In this document: piece by piece, positions 55,197 through 64,000 of the stretch | How positions within the stretch are numbered: position 1 is the first letter of the stretch | How the letters are laid out: each line of letters opens with the position of its first letter | Assembly: GCA_019058245.1 (NCBI GenBank) | Contig: JAHPZJ010000030.1 | Span: forward strand, 1 to 64,000 | Source: Promethearchaeota archaeon | Lineage (GTDB): Archaea; Asgardarchaeota; Lokiarchaeia; Sigyniarchaeales; SOKP01 | DNA length: 64,000 nt | Direction: 5' to 3' | The notes under the pieces: model-generated | Database searches by the model: none | What the model was told of the DNA's origin: nothing | The model's input: the letters and a program-made list of their open reading frames with translations, nothing else | Made by a program: the position numbers and the translations under genes

Positions 55197-57179
55197 CTAT
55201 GAATAATATCGTTTTTTATCAAAATTTCTGCTGTTTCTTTTAATTTCTTCGATTTCCTCGAGATTAATTTGAAGGGATTGTATTTTCTTTTCAATTAGAT
55301 AAATTTCTTTTTGAAGATTCTTAAAAGTTCTAAAGTAATCCACTTCAGAAATAATTCCTTGATCAAATTTAGCATCTAACTTTTTCAGAGTTTCCTTTAA
55401 ACTATATCTTTCCTTATCTAATTCTAACATTTTTTTATGCTTTTCTTTATCAATTTTAAATAATTTATGTTTGTATCGATATGAATTATCTGGCTGAGCA
55501 TTTTCCTGATCAAACATATCAGATAAATGATTTCTATTATAATCCTGAAAGATAAAGTCATCTTTTAAGAAATGATCATTTTGATTATATGGATGATTAT
55601 CAATACTTCTTCGTTGATTTTGAATTGGTCGATTTGGATGGGTGTAAAATTTATTTTCAGGAGTCAATGCCTGAGGATTATGATTTTGAAAGTAATTCGG
55701 ATTATACATATTCTGTGAAAAGAAGTTATTTCTTGTATAGTGTTGCCTTTCTGGATTACTAGAGAATTGAGGTGATTGAAAGTTATTTGGTTGGTAATAT
55801 GGTGAATTACTTTTTTCTTGATAGTAATTGATATTATTAGGAGAATTTAACCAAGGTTGAACGTTATTTTGAGAATGAATATATCGATTTGATGAACGAG
55901 AAGCATTATTAGGCATTAGATTGGGATGTATACCAAATGGAGGTACTGTTTCTTTATTATAGCTATAAGAATTCTCATAATTTTTATTATACTGACATTT
56001 AATACTGAAAAATGAATTAATACTTTCCTCAATGAAATTTGTTAACTCATTTAAATCTAAATCAATTTGTTGAAGTCTTTTGGCATTTTTTTCATCATAG
56101 ATTGTTGTTTCATCAAAAGATCTTGCTAAAAGAATATATTCTATTACTCTAGAAATAGTTTTAGGTGGTAGTGTAAACTCATATTTTCCATAAGAGAATT
56201 CAATGTATAATTTCTTGAAGACTTTACCTTTTTCCTTTAATTTTGTTAAATCTCGGACTGGGGCTTTAAATATTAATTCTTTCTTCTTTTTAACTACCCC
56301 ATATTCATGAACAAAAGACATGTCAAAATTAGTGATAAATAAGATACCTTTATCTTTCTTACATTTTTCGTGGGTATTTAAACCATTAGTTAATTTGGCA
56401 AAAATTGCATAAACAGGTTTTTCTCCGTCAGCAAGTCTTAAAAGTTTCTGGTATTCGCTAAAATAAGATTTTACTTTGCTAATAAAATGTAAATTTTTTT
56501 CAAAAGATTCAAAACTAACATTAAATGTACTTAAGTTTTTTTTTATAAATTCATCAATAGTATTATAACTCCTTGATAAATTTTCATATATACCTTCTAT
56601 AATGGTTATATTAGAATTTGGTTGAGGGTAAATATCAAAAAAATATTCCTTATTTTGATTTAATTGGTAAAAGTGAACATTAATTTTTTCAAATAAGGTA
56701 TTCCTTATATAAAGAAATAACTTAAAGAGAGCCAATAAGTCTGATTCCATTTTAGGAAAATGATAATACTTATTTGGAGGATCCCTTAATTCCTTGATTT
56801 TTGATTGAAATTGATATAATTTTTCAATTACTTCTTTTAAAGGTTGAATGAATAAACGTGAATTTTTGATTAATTCTAAAAATCTCTTTTCTAATTCTTC
56901 TTTTTTCTCATAAATATTAATTATCTGATGTGAATCACACTTTGGGCAGGATTTTAAGAGTTGGTTAGCTTTAATAATATTTTCATTACCACAATCCCTG
57001 CAAATTTTCTTATTTTCGGACTCAAAAATTTGTATATTTTTAGATTTACAATCTTGACAAATAAAGAATTCTACTTTTTTTTCATGGAGACATTCAGAAC
57101 AACAACTAGAGCCACATTCTTCACAATAATAAGCTAATTTTACATATCTGTGACAAAATCTACACACTTGTTCTGACAT
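55197..57179 (-). CDS. Multi-zinc-finger, PH-like, Asn-rich, coiled-coil protein
   Basis: A 660-residue protein. Residues 1-85 hold about seven CxxC/H knuckles (CRFCHRYVKLAYYCEECG, CCSECLHEKK, CQDCKSKN, CRDCGNEN, CPKCDSHQ), B-box/zinc-ribbon-like. A helical region covers about 90-260. Residues about 280-390 resemble a PH/GRAM-like beta domain (ILFITNFDMSFVHEYGVVKK...YIEFSYGKYEFTLPPKTI). Then comes a 170-residue low-complexity part rich in Asn, Pro, Gln and Tyr, and a C-terminal coiled coil (KHKKMLELDKERYSLKETLK). This mosaic looks eukaryote-like and suggests a scaffold or membrane adaptor. No enzyme motif. Confidence 0.7.
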   Translation of the reverse strand: MSEQVCRFCHRYVKLAYYCEECGSSCCSECLHEKKVEFFICQDCKSKNIQIFESENKKICRDCGNENIIKANQLLKSCPKCDSHQIINIYEKKEELEKRFLELIKNSRLFIQPLKEVIEKLYQFQSKIKELRDPPNKYYHFPKMESDLLALFKLFLYIRNTLFEKINVHFYQLNQNKEYFFDIYPQPNSNITIIEGIYENLSRSYNTIDEFIKKNLSTFNVSFESFEKNLHFISKVKSYFSEYQKLLRLADGEKPVYAIFAKLTNGLNTHEKCKKDKGILFITNFDMSFVHEYGVVKKKKELIFKAPVRDLTKLKEKGKVFKKLYIEFSYGKYEFTLPPKTISRVIEYILLARSFDETTIYDEKNAKRLQQIDLDLNELTNFIEESINSFFSIKCQYNKNYENSYSYNKETVPPFGIHPNLMPNNASRSSNRYIHSQNNVQPWLNSPNNINYYQEKSNSPYYQPNNFQSPQFSSNPERQHYTRNNFFSQNMYNPNYFQNHNPQALTPENKFYTHPNRPIQNQRRSIDNHPYNQNDHFLKDDFIFQDYNRNHLSDMFDQENAQPDNSYRYKHKLFKIDKEKHKKMLELDKERYSLKETLKKLDAKFDQGIISEVDYFRTFKNLQKEIYLIEKKIQSLQINLEEIEEIKRNSRNFDKKRYYS

Positions 57180-57340
57180 TTTTAATACTTAAACCCAACC
57201 AAATGAGGTAAAAATTACCTATTAAATCGCTATATCAGAAGAATAAGAAATTCCAAAACATAAAAAAAGCTATATTATTCTCGTATCATGTAATATTTAG
57301 ATATAGCTAGGGAAAAATAACGATCAAAAAATAATAATTA

Positions 57341-57634
57341 TCATTTAATTATTTTTACTTTTTTTCCTAAGGCTTGACCTGGTACACCAGCTTTTTTGAA
57401 ATGGGCTCTTACTGCTCCATTATTCCCATGAGCTCGAGTTATAACTCCCTTTAGTTCTTTACCAGTAGGAGTATCCCAAACAACAGTTCTCCCAATAAGC
57501 TTATTCGCATCTTTTCTTGTTTTTATAGTAGGAAATACTATTATACAGTGTTTTTGGTGTATTGTATGGCGCCCTCCTTTATAATTTGAAATTACTCCTT
57601 CCATTCCAAGCATGTTTAATTTGTTTAATGACAT
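57341..57634 (-). CDS. rpl35ae: 50S ribosomal protein L35Ae (eL33)
   Basis: A 97-residue eL33, identified from EGVISNYKGGRHTIHQKHCI, GRTVVWDTPTGKELKGVITR and HGNNGAVRAHFKKAGVPGQALG. This ribosomal protein is found in eukaryotes and some archaea, including Asgards. It stands alone on the minus strand. An ATG nine codons in (MEGVISN) may be the true start; the first nine residues (MSLNKLNML) are unusual. Confidence 0.93.
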   Translation of the reverse strand: MSLNKLNMLGMEGVISNYKGGRHTIHQKHCIIVFPTIKTRKDANKLIGRTVVWDTPTGKELKGVITRAHGNNGAVRAHFKKAGVPGQALGKKVKIIK

Positions 57635-57898
57635 TAGGTAAAACCTTTTTAACTATTACATCAATCTATTATCTGATAAATATTTTAAAACTATTAAGTT
57701 TTTTCAAATAAAATCTTCATAATAAAAATATAATTATATTCAAAGAATATTTTGGATAAGAAATGTATACGTATAAAATTAGAGATGATTTGTGTGAGCC
57801 ACATGCTAATTTTAGTTTCATTTATTTATAATTTAAAAAATAAGAGAAGTTGGATTTTTTAGGAGAAATTAATTATAAGTGAATATAAAAATTTTTCA

Positions 57899-59062
57899 TT
57901 AAAGTATTTCATAGGATTTATTCCATGCCTCTAAATTAATAAATTTTAATTTATTTTGGAATTTTTCTTCAGTAATTTTATCTTCTAGTTTGATTAGATC
58001 GTTAATTTTAGAAATAATATTTTGTTCGATATTCCTTAGCTCATGTCTCTTGTTTATTGGCTTTGAGTTTGTATGTTTATACCAGAACCAATCAGAATTG
58101 ACCATTTGATAAGGCCCTGGATTATAAAATTTTTGTCCTTCAATAGGAAAAGAGTAAGGCTTATACAGACTAATACATGGAAGAGTTGTTCCTGTAAACC
58201 AATGAATTGAATTTTTTCCATTCCTTAGATGTGAAATTTGAGATCCCGTGGATTCAAATCCCCCATGCATACAAATTCCTGCTTGGTGGTCCCTTAAAAA
58301 CTCCATCATTAAATTTGGTGTAATTTCACCTTTATTTTCTTGTAATAAAAGAGCCGATTTTCCTCCTCTCGAATATGGTGAAGGCGTTGTTGAAACTGGA
58401 GACCCTGAAAATGTAACTGCAAAATCAAAATCATAATCATCTTTACAGTAACCTTTTTCAATTGCATATTGTATTATCCCATTCTTTCGAAGATCACCTT
58501 TCCCTCTAATGCTTATACTGTTTGATATGGATCTGACATCCTTAACTCTTTCCACAATCCACCATTCATCAGCAGTTTCTAATATATAAGCTTCTTTTGG
58601 GTCTGCAATTATGAATGAGTTATGGTACAACCAATTGGGATCATTATAAGAACAACCTCCTCCTTGTCCAAACTTCTCTAATAAATCAATGATTATATTC
58701 ATTGCCTCTTTCGCTGTTTTTCCTCTTTCAAGACCTAACCTTAATAAATCCATACCTAATAATCCAATATTCCTTAGAGGTTCATGTGTATATACTGCTT
58801 CATTACCAATTACAACATTACACTCATTTGTACCCATTTCAGCACCCCACATCCAGTAAGGTTGGCTTGTTAAAATTGCAAAGGTTTCGGAGACTTGAGG
58901 AATTTCTAAATATGTACATTTTAGGGTATCTTCTTTTTTAAAATTCATTCTTGGAGAGAAAGTTACTAGTTGTACTTCATCAAAAGGGCGATCTGAATTT
59001 TTACCAAAAATTACACTTCCATCTTCAGTTGAGTTTCCAAGAGCAACGAATGTATCACACAT
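57899..59062 (-). CDS. C69/secernin-type Ntn hydrolase
   Basis: A 387-residue protein beginning MCDTFVALGNSTEDGSVIFG, the pattern of the peptidase C69/secernin family. Cys2 should become the N-terminal nucleophile after Met removal, and the FGKNSDRP motif is conserved. Other family landmarks: MWGAEMGTNECNVVIGNEAV, GGGCSYNDPNW and FIIADPKEAYILETADEWW. Probably a cytosolic dipeptidase or amidohydrolase; the substrate is unknown. Confidence 0.88.
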   Translation of the reverse strand: MCDTFVALGNSTEDGSVIFGKNSDRPFDEVQLVTFSPRMNFKKEDTLKCTYLEIPQVSETFAILTSQPYWMWGAEMGTNECNVVIGNEAVYTHEPLRNIGLLGMDLLRLGLERGKTAKEAMNIIIDLLEKFGQGGGCSYNDPNWLYHNSFIIADPKEAYILETADEWWIVERVKDVRSISNSISIRGKGDLRKNGIIQYAIEKGYCKDDYDFDFAVTFSGSPVSTTPSPYSRGGKSALLLQENKGEITPNLMMEFLRDHQAGICMHGGFESTGSQISHLRNGKNSIHWFTGTTLPCISLYKPYSFPIEGQKFYNPGPYQMVNSDWFWYKHTNSKPINKRHELRNIEQNIISKINDLIKLEDKITEEKFQNKLKFINLEAWNKSYEIL

Positions 59063-59380
59063 ACTTCCATTTGAGGTTTTTTTTGTAAATTTTGAGTTTT
59101 ATTTTGCATAAAAATATTCTAATTTATTAATTAATAACGCTTTTAAAGTAGATTATGATATAATCTAAGATGTATAGTACACTGGAAATTAAGCCATCAA
59201 TATCTATTCTAAATTCATTAAAAAATTTATTTTTTTGTCGTATTTGGACCTAAAAAATCCAATTTTAAGTAAGTTTTATTAGAATTCAATATTTTATGAA
59301 TTAGAATTAATTATTTTTATAGAATTTCTTATAATATGGATTTAAAATAATTTATTTCATGATAAATAGTTTATAAAAAA
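59063..59380. other. Divergent intergenic region
   Basis: About 320 AT-rich bases with no ORF. A TATA-like tttttata (59312-59319) and a second tract (about 59330) lie upstream of the plus-strand GT5 gene. Confidence 0.3.
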
Positions 59381-61171
59381 TTGATTAAAACCAAAGATAA
59401 TGTTTGGATTTTCACATTTGAATATGCGGGGATAGTGAAAGTTGGAGGTCTTGGAGAAGTACCCGCAAATCAAGCTAAAAATTTAGCTAATGATTATGAA
59501 ATCACAGTATTTATTCCTTCACATGGTCAATTGCAGAACTTAGAAAAATCATATAGTGTGGAAAAACTCCTTTTTAATTGTGTGGGACTAATAAATCCTT
59601 CTGAATTTGGAATAAATGAACCAGAGACTAGTTATAATATTTCCTTTTACAAGATAAGAATTAATAATGTGAATATAATTTTATTACACGGAGAAAATCC
59701 ATTTACTTCTAGATATATTGATGATAAAATCGTTTATAATCCAGATACACTTAGTGGAAAAATTTGTCTTTTTAGTATAGGTATGCGGTGTTATATTGAT
59801 TTTTTAATTGATAATCGCAGAGAAGAACTACCTGATATAATACACATCCATGATTATCATGCTGTGATAGCTTTTTTTTGCATAAAACAAAGATTATCAA
59901 AAAGTGGCTTAGACGTAGCTTCTTTAATTACTATCCATTTATTAACTTGGCCAAGATATCCAATTGAATTTTATAGTGCATGTGGATTAGATCATACTCC
60001 TATAACTATAAATTTGAAAGAAGGACTTCAAGCATTAACAATATATGAAATATTTTCGATTTGTGAAAAAAAAAGCGAAATCTATCAACAGCCTACAGTA
60101 GAGATGATAGGGGCATTTATAAGTGATTTGGTTACTACTGTAAGCCAGTCATATTTAAAATCAGATATAATTCCTAATTGTGGTAAAGATTTGATTGAAT
60201 TTAAATCAAATTTTATATGGGATGGATGTGATTGGGATTATAATGAAATCCTCCAACAGGTATTAAAAAATCATGAACAAGAAATGAAACATGTCTTACA
60301 TTTATCACTTGAAAAAGAACTTACATTGAATGACATTAAAGAATATTTGTTAACCTATAAGTTATCTCATTTGAATAAAAGTCCATTAATTCAATCAGAA
60401 AAAGTTCTAAAAGTCATTAATGAGATTTCAGATGAGAATAAATTTACGAGAAATGGATATATCAAATCCTTTAATCAATCTGGTCCATTAGTAATTACAA
60501 CTGGAAGAATTTCTCCCCAAAAAGGATTTGAAACAATTCTAGAAGCTATACCAAAGGTCATTGATGCAATTCCTGATGCTAAGTTCTTATTTCTCATATT
60601 GCCTACTGATTATAGCTTAAATGAAATTAAGGTTTATGCAGATTATGTTAAGAGATATCCAGATAATTTAAGGATAATCTATGGTGTAGCTACGGATATA
60701 TTTCATCTTGCACATATTTCAGCTGATGTTTATTGTGCAATGTCCAGATGGGAACCTTTTGGTATTATTGCTTTAGAAGCTATGGCTGTAAAATTACCAG
60801 TTATTGCCACAAATGTGGGCGGATTTCAAGAAACTATCATAGATATTAGAAACTTTCCTGAAATTGGTACAGGGATTTTAATTGAGAAAGAAAACCCCGT
60901 TCAATTTGCTGAAGCATTAATTTCTCTCTTTAAATTAAAGGAGATTTCTGAAAAAGTTAAAGAAAAAGAAAAGATTTATGAAGTTGAAAATTTTCGCTTA
61001 GTAAATCAGATTCCTGATAAAATACTTGAATCTCTTGTTCTTTTGGATCCTAATTATTATAATAAAGTTAGAGAAAACTGTCATAAAAGAGTAGAAAATA
61101 ATTTTAGATGGAATATAGTCTCTAAGAAACTAATTGACTTATACCTAATGATAAAAAATCTACGGTTATAG
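59381..61171 (+). CDS. Glycogen/starch synthase-like glycosyltransferase (GT5)
   Basis: A 596-residue GT-B glycosyltransferase. The N-terminal KVGGLGEVP (Lys20 to Leu24 is the KxGGL sugar-nucleotide motif of glycogen synthases) and the C-terminal GRISPQKGFETILEA and SRWEPFGIIALEAMAV (E-x7-E) are conserved. It should extend alpha-1,4-glucan from an NDP-glucose. It starts with TTG with no Shine-Dalgarno, just before the first strand. A 70-residue helical insertion lies between the two domains (about 280-360). It leads a run with three MFS genes. Ends in TAG. Confidence 0.88.
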   Translation: MIKTKDNVWIFTFEYAGIVKVGGLGEVPANQAKNLANDYEITVFIPSHGQLQNLEKSYSVEKLLFNCVGLINPSEFGINEPETSYNISFYKIRINNVNIILLHGENPFTSRYIDDKIVYNPDTLSGKICLFSIGMRCYIDFLIDNRREELPDIIHIHDYHAVIAFFCIKQRLSKSGLDVASLITIHLLTWPRYPIEFYSACGLDHTPITINLKEGLQALTIYEIFSICEKKSEIYQQPTVEMIGAFISDLVTTVSQSYLKSDIIPNCGKDLIEFKSNFIWDGCDWDYNEILQQVLKNHEQEMKHVLHLSLEKELTLNDIKEYLLTYKLSHLNKSPLIQSEKVLKVINEISDENKFTRNGYIKSFNQSGPLVITTGRISPQKGFETILEAIPKVIDAIPDAKFLFLILPTDYSLNEIKVYADYVKRYPDNLRIIYGVATDIFHLAHISADVYCAMSRWEPFGIIALEAMAVKLPVIATNVGGFQETIIDIRNFPEIGTGILIEKENPVQFAEALISLFKLKEISEKVKEKEKIYEVENFRLVNQIPDKILESLVLLDPNYYNKVRENCHKRVENNFRWNIVSKKLIDLYLMIKNLRL

Positions 61172-61192
61172 AATATAAAATGGGTTGAGTTA

Positions 61193-62362
61193 TTGATGCT
61201 TTCAAAAAGAACTGTTTTTCTCAGTTTAATCTCAGTTTTAATTTTTGGTACAGCAGGTATGGCCCTAATATATTATCTTCCTCCATATCTAAAAGATCTT
61301 GGATTCAGTCCTTCAATTGTACAATTCATTACTACAATTTATCCTTTTGCTTTGATTTTTTTACCACAACGCTTTGGTAGGTTATCAGATAAAATTCAAA
61401 AAAGATATATCTTTATTATAGTGGGATCAATTGGTACGAGTTTAATCTATTTATCTTTAATATTTTCAAAGAATCTAATTCTAATAATGATATTATTAAT
61501 GATTTATAGTGTTTTTAATGCTAGTTATAGGTTAAATTTTACTCTGTATCAAGAATTAACAAAAAATAATCCTAACTTCGTAGTTTATTATAATGCAATT
61601 TCAGTATTTGGATGGTTTCTTGGTTCCCAACTTGGGGGTATCTTTATAGATATATTTGGAATTTCACACATATTTATATTTTTCTTAATCATCTCAATCA
61701 TTAATTGTGCGATTATTTTATTTATTAGAGAGAATAGAAAAGATATACTTGAATACTATAATGATTTAGAAATTGAAAATCTAAATAATAACATAGTAGA
61801 TGAGGTAGATGAACAACCACAAATTTCTAAGGCACTTTATATAGCACTCTTTTCAAGACATTTCGGAGTTAGACCAATAATTACAATTATAGCAATTCTA
61901 ATGGCTTTACATTTGAGTAGTAATACTCAGATTGGATTTCTAATCGGATTTAACCCATTACTTCAATTCTTTTTAATGCTTATTACTGGTAAATTTATTT
62001 CAAAAAAGAATGAGAAGTATGTCTTAATGTTAGGTTTTTTTTTAAGCTGTGGAGCTATCTTAGGGTATATGTTTGCTACTGACTTTATTAGTTTCTTTTT
62101 AGCTCAAATAATGGTTTCTGCATCTTTTGCACTATTTTGGAATGTCACCCAAATTTATATTTCTCAAAAAACCAATCTAAAGAATAAGGGTAAATATCTA
62201 GGCTATGCAAATTCAAGTTTTTTTTCAGGGGGTTTTTTTGGAGGCCTTTTCTTTAGTGTATTATTGTTATTTAATTCAGATTATTATGCTTTTATGTGGA
62301 TAATGCTTATATTTCCTTTAATTTCTACATTAATTGTATTTTTTAAATTTAAAAGTGAATAA
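61193..62362 (+). CDS. MFS transporter, tandem copy 1
   Basis: A 389-residue transporter with 12 predicted helices and the MFS loop GRLSDKIQKR (about 65-74) between helices 2 and 3. First of three paralogs in a row. It starts TTG or at the ATG right after it, 21 bp after the GT5 gene, so co-transcription is likely. A long acidic loop (about 185-205) separates the halves. Possibly a sugar or drug exporter; the substrate is unknown. Confidence 0.85.
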   Translation: MMLSKRTVFLSLISVLIFGTAGMALIYYLPPYLKDLGFSPSIVQFITTIYPFALIFLPQRFGRLSDKIQKRYIFIIVGSIGTSLIYLSLIFSKNLILIMILLMIYSVFNASYRLNFTLYQELTKNNPNFVVYYNAISVFGWFLGSQLGGIFIDIFGISHIFIFFLIISIINCAIILFIRENRKDILEYYNDLEIENLNNNIVDEVDEQPQISKALYIALFSRHFGVRPIITIIAILMALHLSSNTQIGFLIGFNPLLQFFLMLITGKFISKKNEKYVLMLGFFLSCGAILGYMFATDFISFFLAQIMVSASFALFWNVTQIYISQKTNLKNKGKYLGYANSSFFSGGFFGGLFFSVLLLFNSDYYAFMWIMLIFPLISTLIVFFKFKSE

Positions 62363-62495
62363 TTATTGAATTTTGCATAATTTTGTTTTTTATTCAGCAA
62401 TTAGCATCTTAATATACACCTTTGTAGAAAATTAAATAAATCTGACAATATTTTAGAGACTACTTTAAACAAATTTATAGTAGGATAAAGAAAGA

Positions 62496-63665
62496 TTGAT
62501 ATTATCAAAGAAATCTGTAATCTTCATTCTGGGAACCGTTTTCTTCATCTATGTTGCTATAATGTTGTTGTACACTTATTTACCTAAATATTTATTATTT
62601 TTAGGGATAGAATCACCAATTATTACTTTAACAATGACTTTTGCAATGTCTACCTTCTTCATTTTTCCACCATTATTAGGAAAGTATTCAGATAAACTCC
62701 AAAACAGAATATATTTTATTATGTTAAGTCCTTTAGGAACGTTCACTACTTTAATTCTACTTCTTTTTACTAAAAATATTATAGTCCTAAATATATTAAT
62801 TTTCATTTTTGGCTTTTTTATTTCATTTGGAACTATTTGTTTTACTCTTTTTATTGAATTAGTTCAAAATGACAAAAAGTGGATTTCTTATTATAACTCA
62901 ATCTGTTCAATTGGCAATTTTACGGGTATCATAATAGGTGGTATATTTATAGACTTTTTTAACATTGAGAAATTGTTCCTCTTTACATTAATCATGTTCT
63001 TGCCAAGTATTATTTTTAATATATTTATCAGAGAAAATCGACAATTAATACTAGAAAATAATGTTGAAATATCAGAGAATACTCATAAAGTAGGAGTGAT
63101 AAATAAACTTAAAGAAGAACATATCTCGAAATCAATATACCTGAGTCTTTTTTTTAGGAATTATGCTATTATACCAATCTTAAACATTCTTGTAATTATA
63201 ATAGGGTTCTACTTAGAAATTAATACTCAAATTGCATTACTCTTGGGTATTAACCCTTTATTACAGTTTTTCTTAATGCCATTCATAGGAAAGAAATTAA
63301 AACAAAAAAATATTAAAGGTGTTTTGATTTTAGGATATTTTTTATCAGTTATTGTTATTATTGGGTATATTATAGCAGATGACTTTTGGAGCTTCTTAAT
63401 TTTTCAAGTTCTAATTTCTTTAAGTTATTCCCTATTTTGGATGGCAACAACTGTTTATATTGCTCAAAATTCGACTCCTATCAACAAAGGGCGTTATATG
63501 GGATATGCTACTGCTAGCATTTTTGCTGGCACAGCATTTGGAGGTGTATTTTTTAGTTTATTGTTAGCATTGTTTAATTCTAATTACTATATATCTATAT
63601 CATTTATGATTATTTTTCCAACAATTTCTACGTTAGTCATATTGTTTAATTTTAAAAATAATTAG
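62496..63665 (+). CDS. MFS transporter, tandem copy 2
   Basis: A 389-residue MFS protein, the same length as copy 1 and sharing its landmarks (GKYSDKLQNR, FIRENRQ.ILE, LLGINPLLQFFLM, NKGRYMGYATASIFAGTAFGG). TTG start. The overall similarity to copy 1 is moderate, so the duplication is not recent. The 133-bp gap before it could hold its own promoter. Confidence 0.85.
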   Translation: MILSKKSVIFILGTVFFIYVAIMLLYTYLPKYLLFLGIESPIITLTMTFAMSTFFIFPPLLGKYSDKLQNRIYFIMLSPLGTFTTLILLLFTKNIIVLNILIFIFGFFISFGTICFTLFIELVQNDKKWISYYNSICSIGNFTGIIIGGIFIDFFNIEKLFLFTLIMFLPSIIFNIFIRENRQLILENNVEISENTHKVGVINKLKEEHISKSIYLSLFFRNYAIIPILNILVIIIGFYLEINTQIALLLGINPLLQFFLMPFIGKKLKQKNIKGVLILGYFLSVIVIIGYIIADDFWSFLIFQVLISLSYSLFWMATTVYIAQNSTPINKGRYMGYATASIFAGTAFGGVFFSLLLALFNSNYYISISFMIIFPTISTLVILFNFKNN

Positions 63666-63815
63666 TAATTTAAAGGAGAAATTTTAATTACTGGTTTAAA
63701 AAATGAGGTCATTGGTCATTATTTAAATTTTTTTAAAAAAGTAATTATTTTATACTGATTTTTTATAATTACTAAAAGCAAATATTAATTGAATTTGTTA
63801 GATAGGGAATATTAA

Positions 63816-64000
63816 TTGATCTTATCAAAAAAGTCTGTTATTTTAATTCTATTATCTGTTTTTATTGTAAATACAGCCTCAATTACCCTTATAACATATT
63901 TACCTAGATATTTAGAATATTTAAGTATAGAAAGACCATTAATACAACTGGTCATTACTATTTTTCCTTTAACTTCTTTTGTTTTTCCACCGATATATGG
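63816..64000 (+). CDS. MFS transporter, tandem copy 3 (partial)
   Basis: Begins TTG-ATC-TTA (LSKKSVILILLSVFIVNTA) and runs off the window end. The N-terminus matches copies 1 and 2 (LSKK.V, YLPRYLEYL), including the TTG start. The rest is outside the window. Confidence 0.75.
   Translation, partial: MILSKKSVILILLSVFIVNTASITLITYLPRYLEYLSIERPLIQLVITIFPLTSFVFPPIY

Noticed and set aside
1..64000. rRNA and tRNA genes
   Set aside because: I looked through the larger gaps and saw no cloverleaf or conserved rRNA sequence.

Overview
The window looks like chromosomal DNA of an Asgard archaeon, most like the Lokiarchaeia. It is very AT-rich. Its information genes are archaeal: RNA polymerase A' and A'' as separate genes, RpoF, ribosomal proteins eL30, eL21 and eL33, archaeal NusA, a histone, Pus10, NurA and type II 3-dehydroquinate synthase. 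It also carries genes typical of Asgards and eukaryotes: two Ras/Rab-like GTPases, a Snf7-type ESCRT-III subunit, a roadblock/LC7 protein, a longin-like protein and a large zinc-finger/PH-like protein. The lineage is inferred from gene content only; there is no rRNA or tRNA gene here.

Layout. 1-8.7 kb: pyrB, a winged-helix protein resembling a degenerate anaerobic ribonucleotide reductase, membrane proteins and a PAS histidine kinase. 8.8-14.2 kb: an accessory, decaying stretch with a 2.4-kb element bounded by about 335-bp inverted repeats, an amber-interrupted gene and a beta-helix gene fragment. 14.4-22.1 kb: rpoA1-rpoA2-rpl30e-nusA-(M28 peptidase)-rps12-rps7. 22.4-28.8 kb: metabolic and membrane genes, a GTPase, a phosphoesterase and the histone. 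28.9-35.1 kb: eight tandem copies of an unrecognised 184-residue protein, all starting with GTG or TTG. 35.3-40.1 kb: a longin-like protein, small zinc proteins, a peroxiredoxin-like selenoprotein gene, a second GTPase and nurA. 40.1-44.7 kb: the archaeal pus10-rpl21e-rpoF-DUF655-ksgA-hemK cluster. 44.8-64 kb: cold-shock protein, roadblock protein, GH57, luciferase-like oxidoreductase, aroB', ESCRT-III, a MetE-like protein, eL33, a C69-type hydrolase, a GT5 glycosyltransferase and three tandem MFS transporters.

Main discoveries. (1) At 36814-37338 a redoxin gene is open over 174 codons except for two in-frame TGA codons that fall exactly on both cysteines of the redox motif (W-U-S-Y-U), which indicates selenocysteine. 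(2) The eight-copy tandem family has a 380-bp near-identical repeat over two spacers between copies that differ in coding sequence. (3) rpl21e and the hemK-like gene have no ATG, GTG or TTG start in the right place and appear to start at AUA. (4) The inverted-repeat element at 9.3-11.7 kb encodes small proteins and no recognisable transposase.
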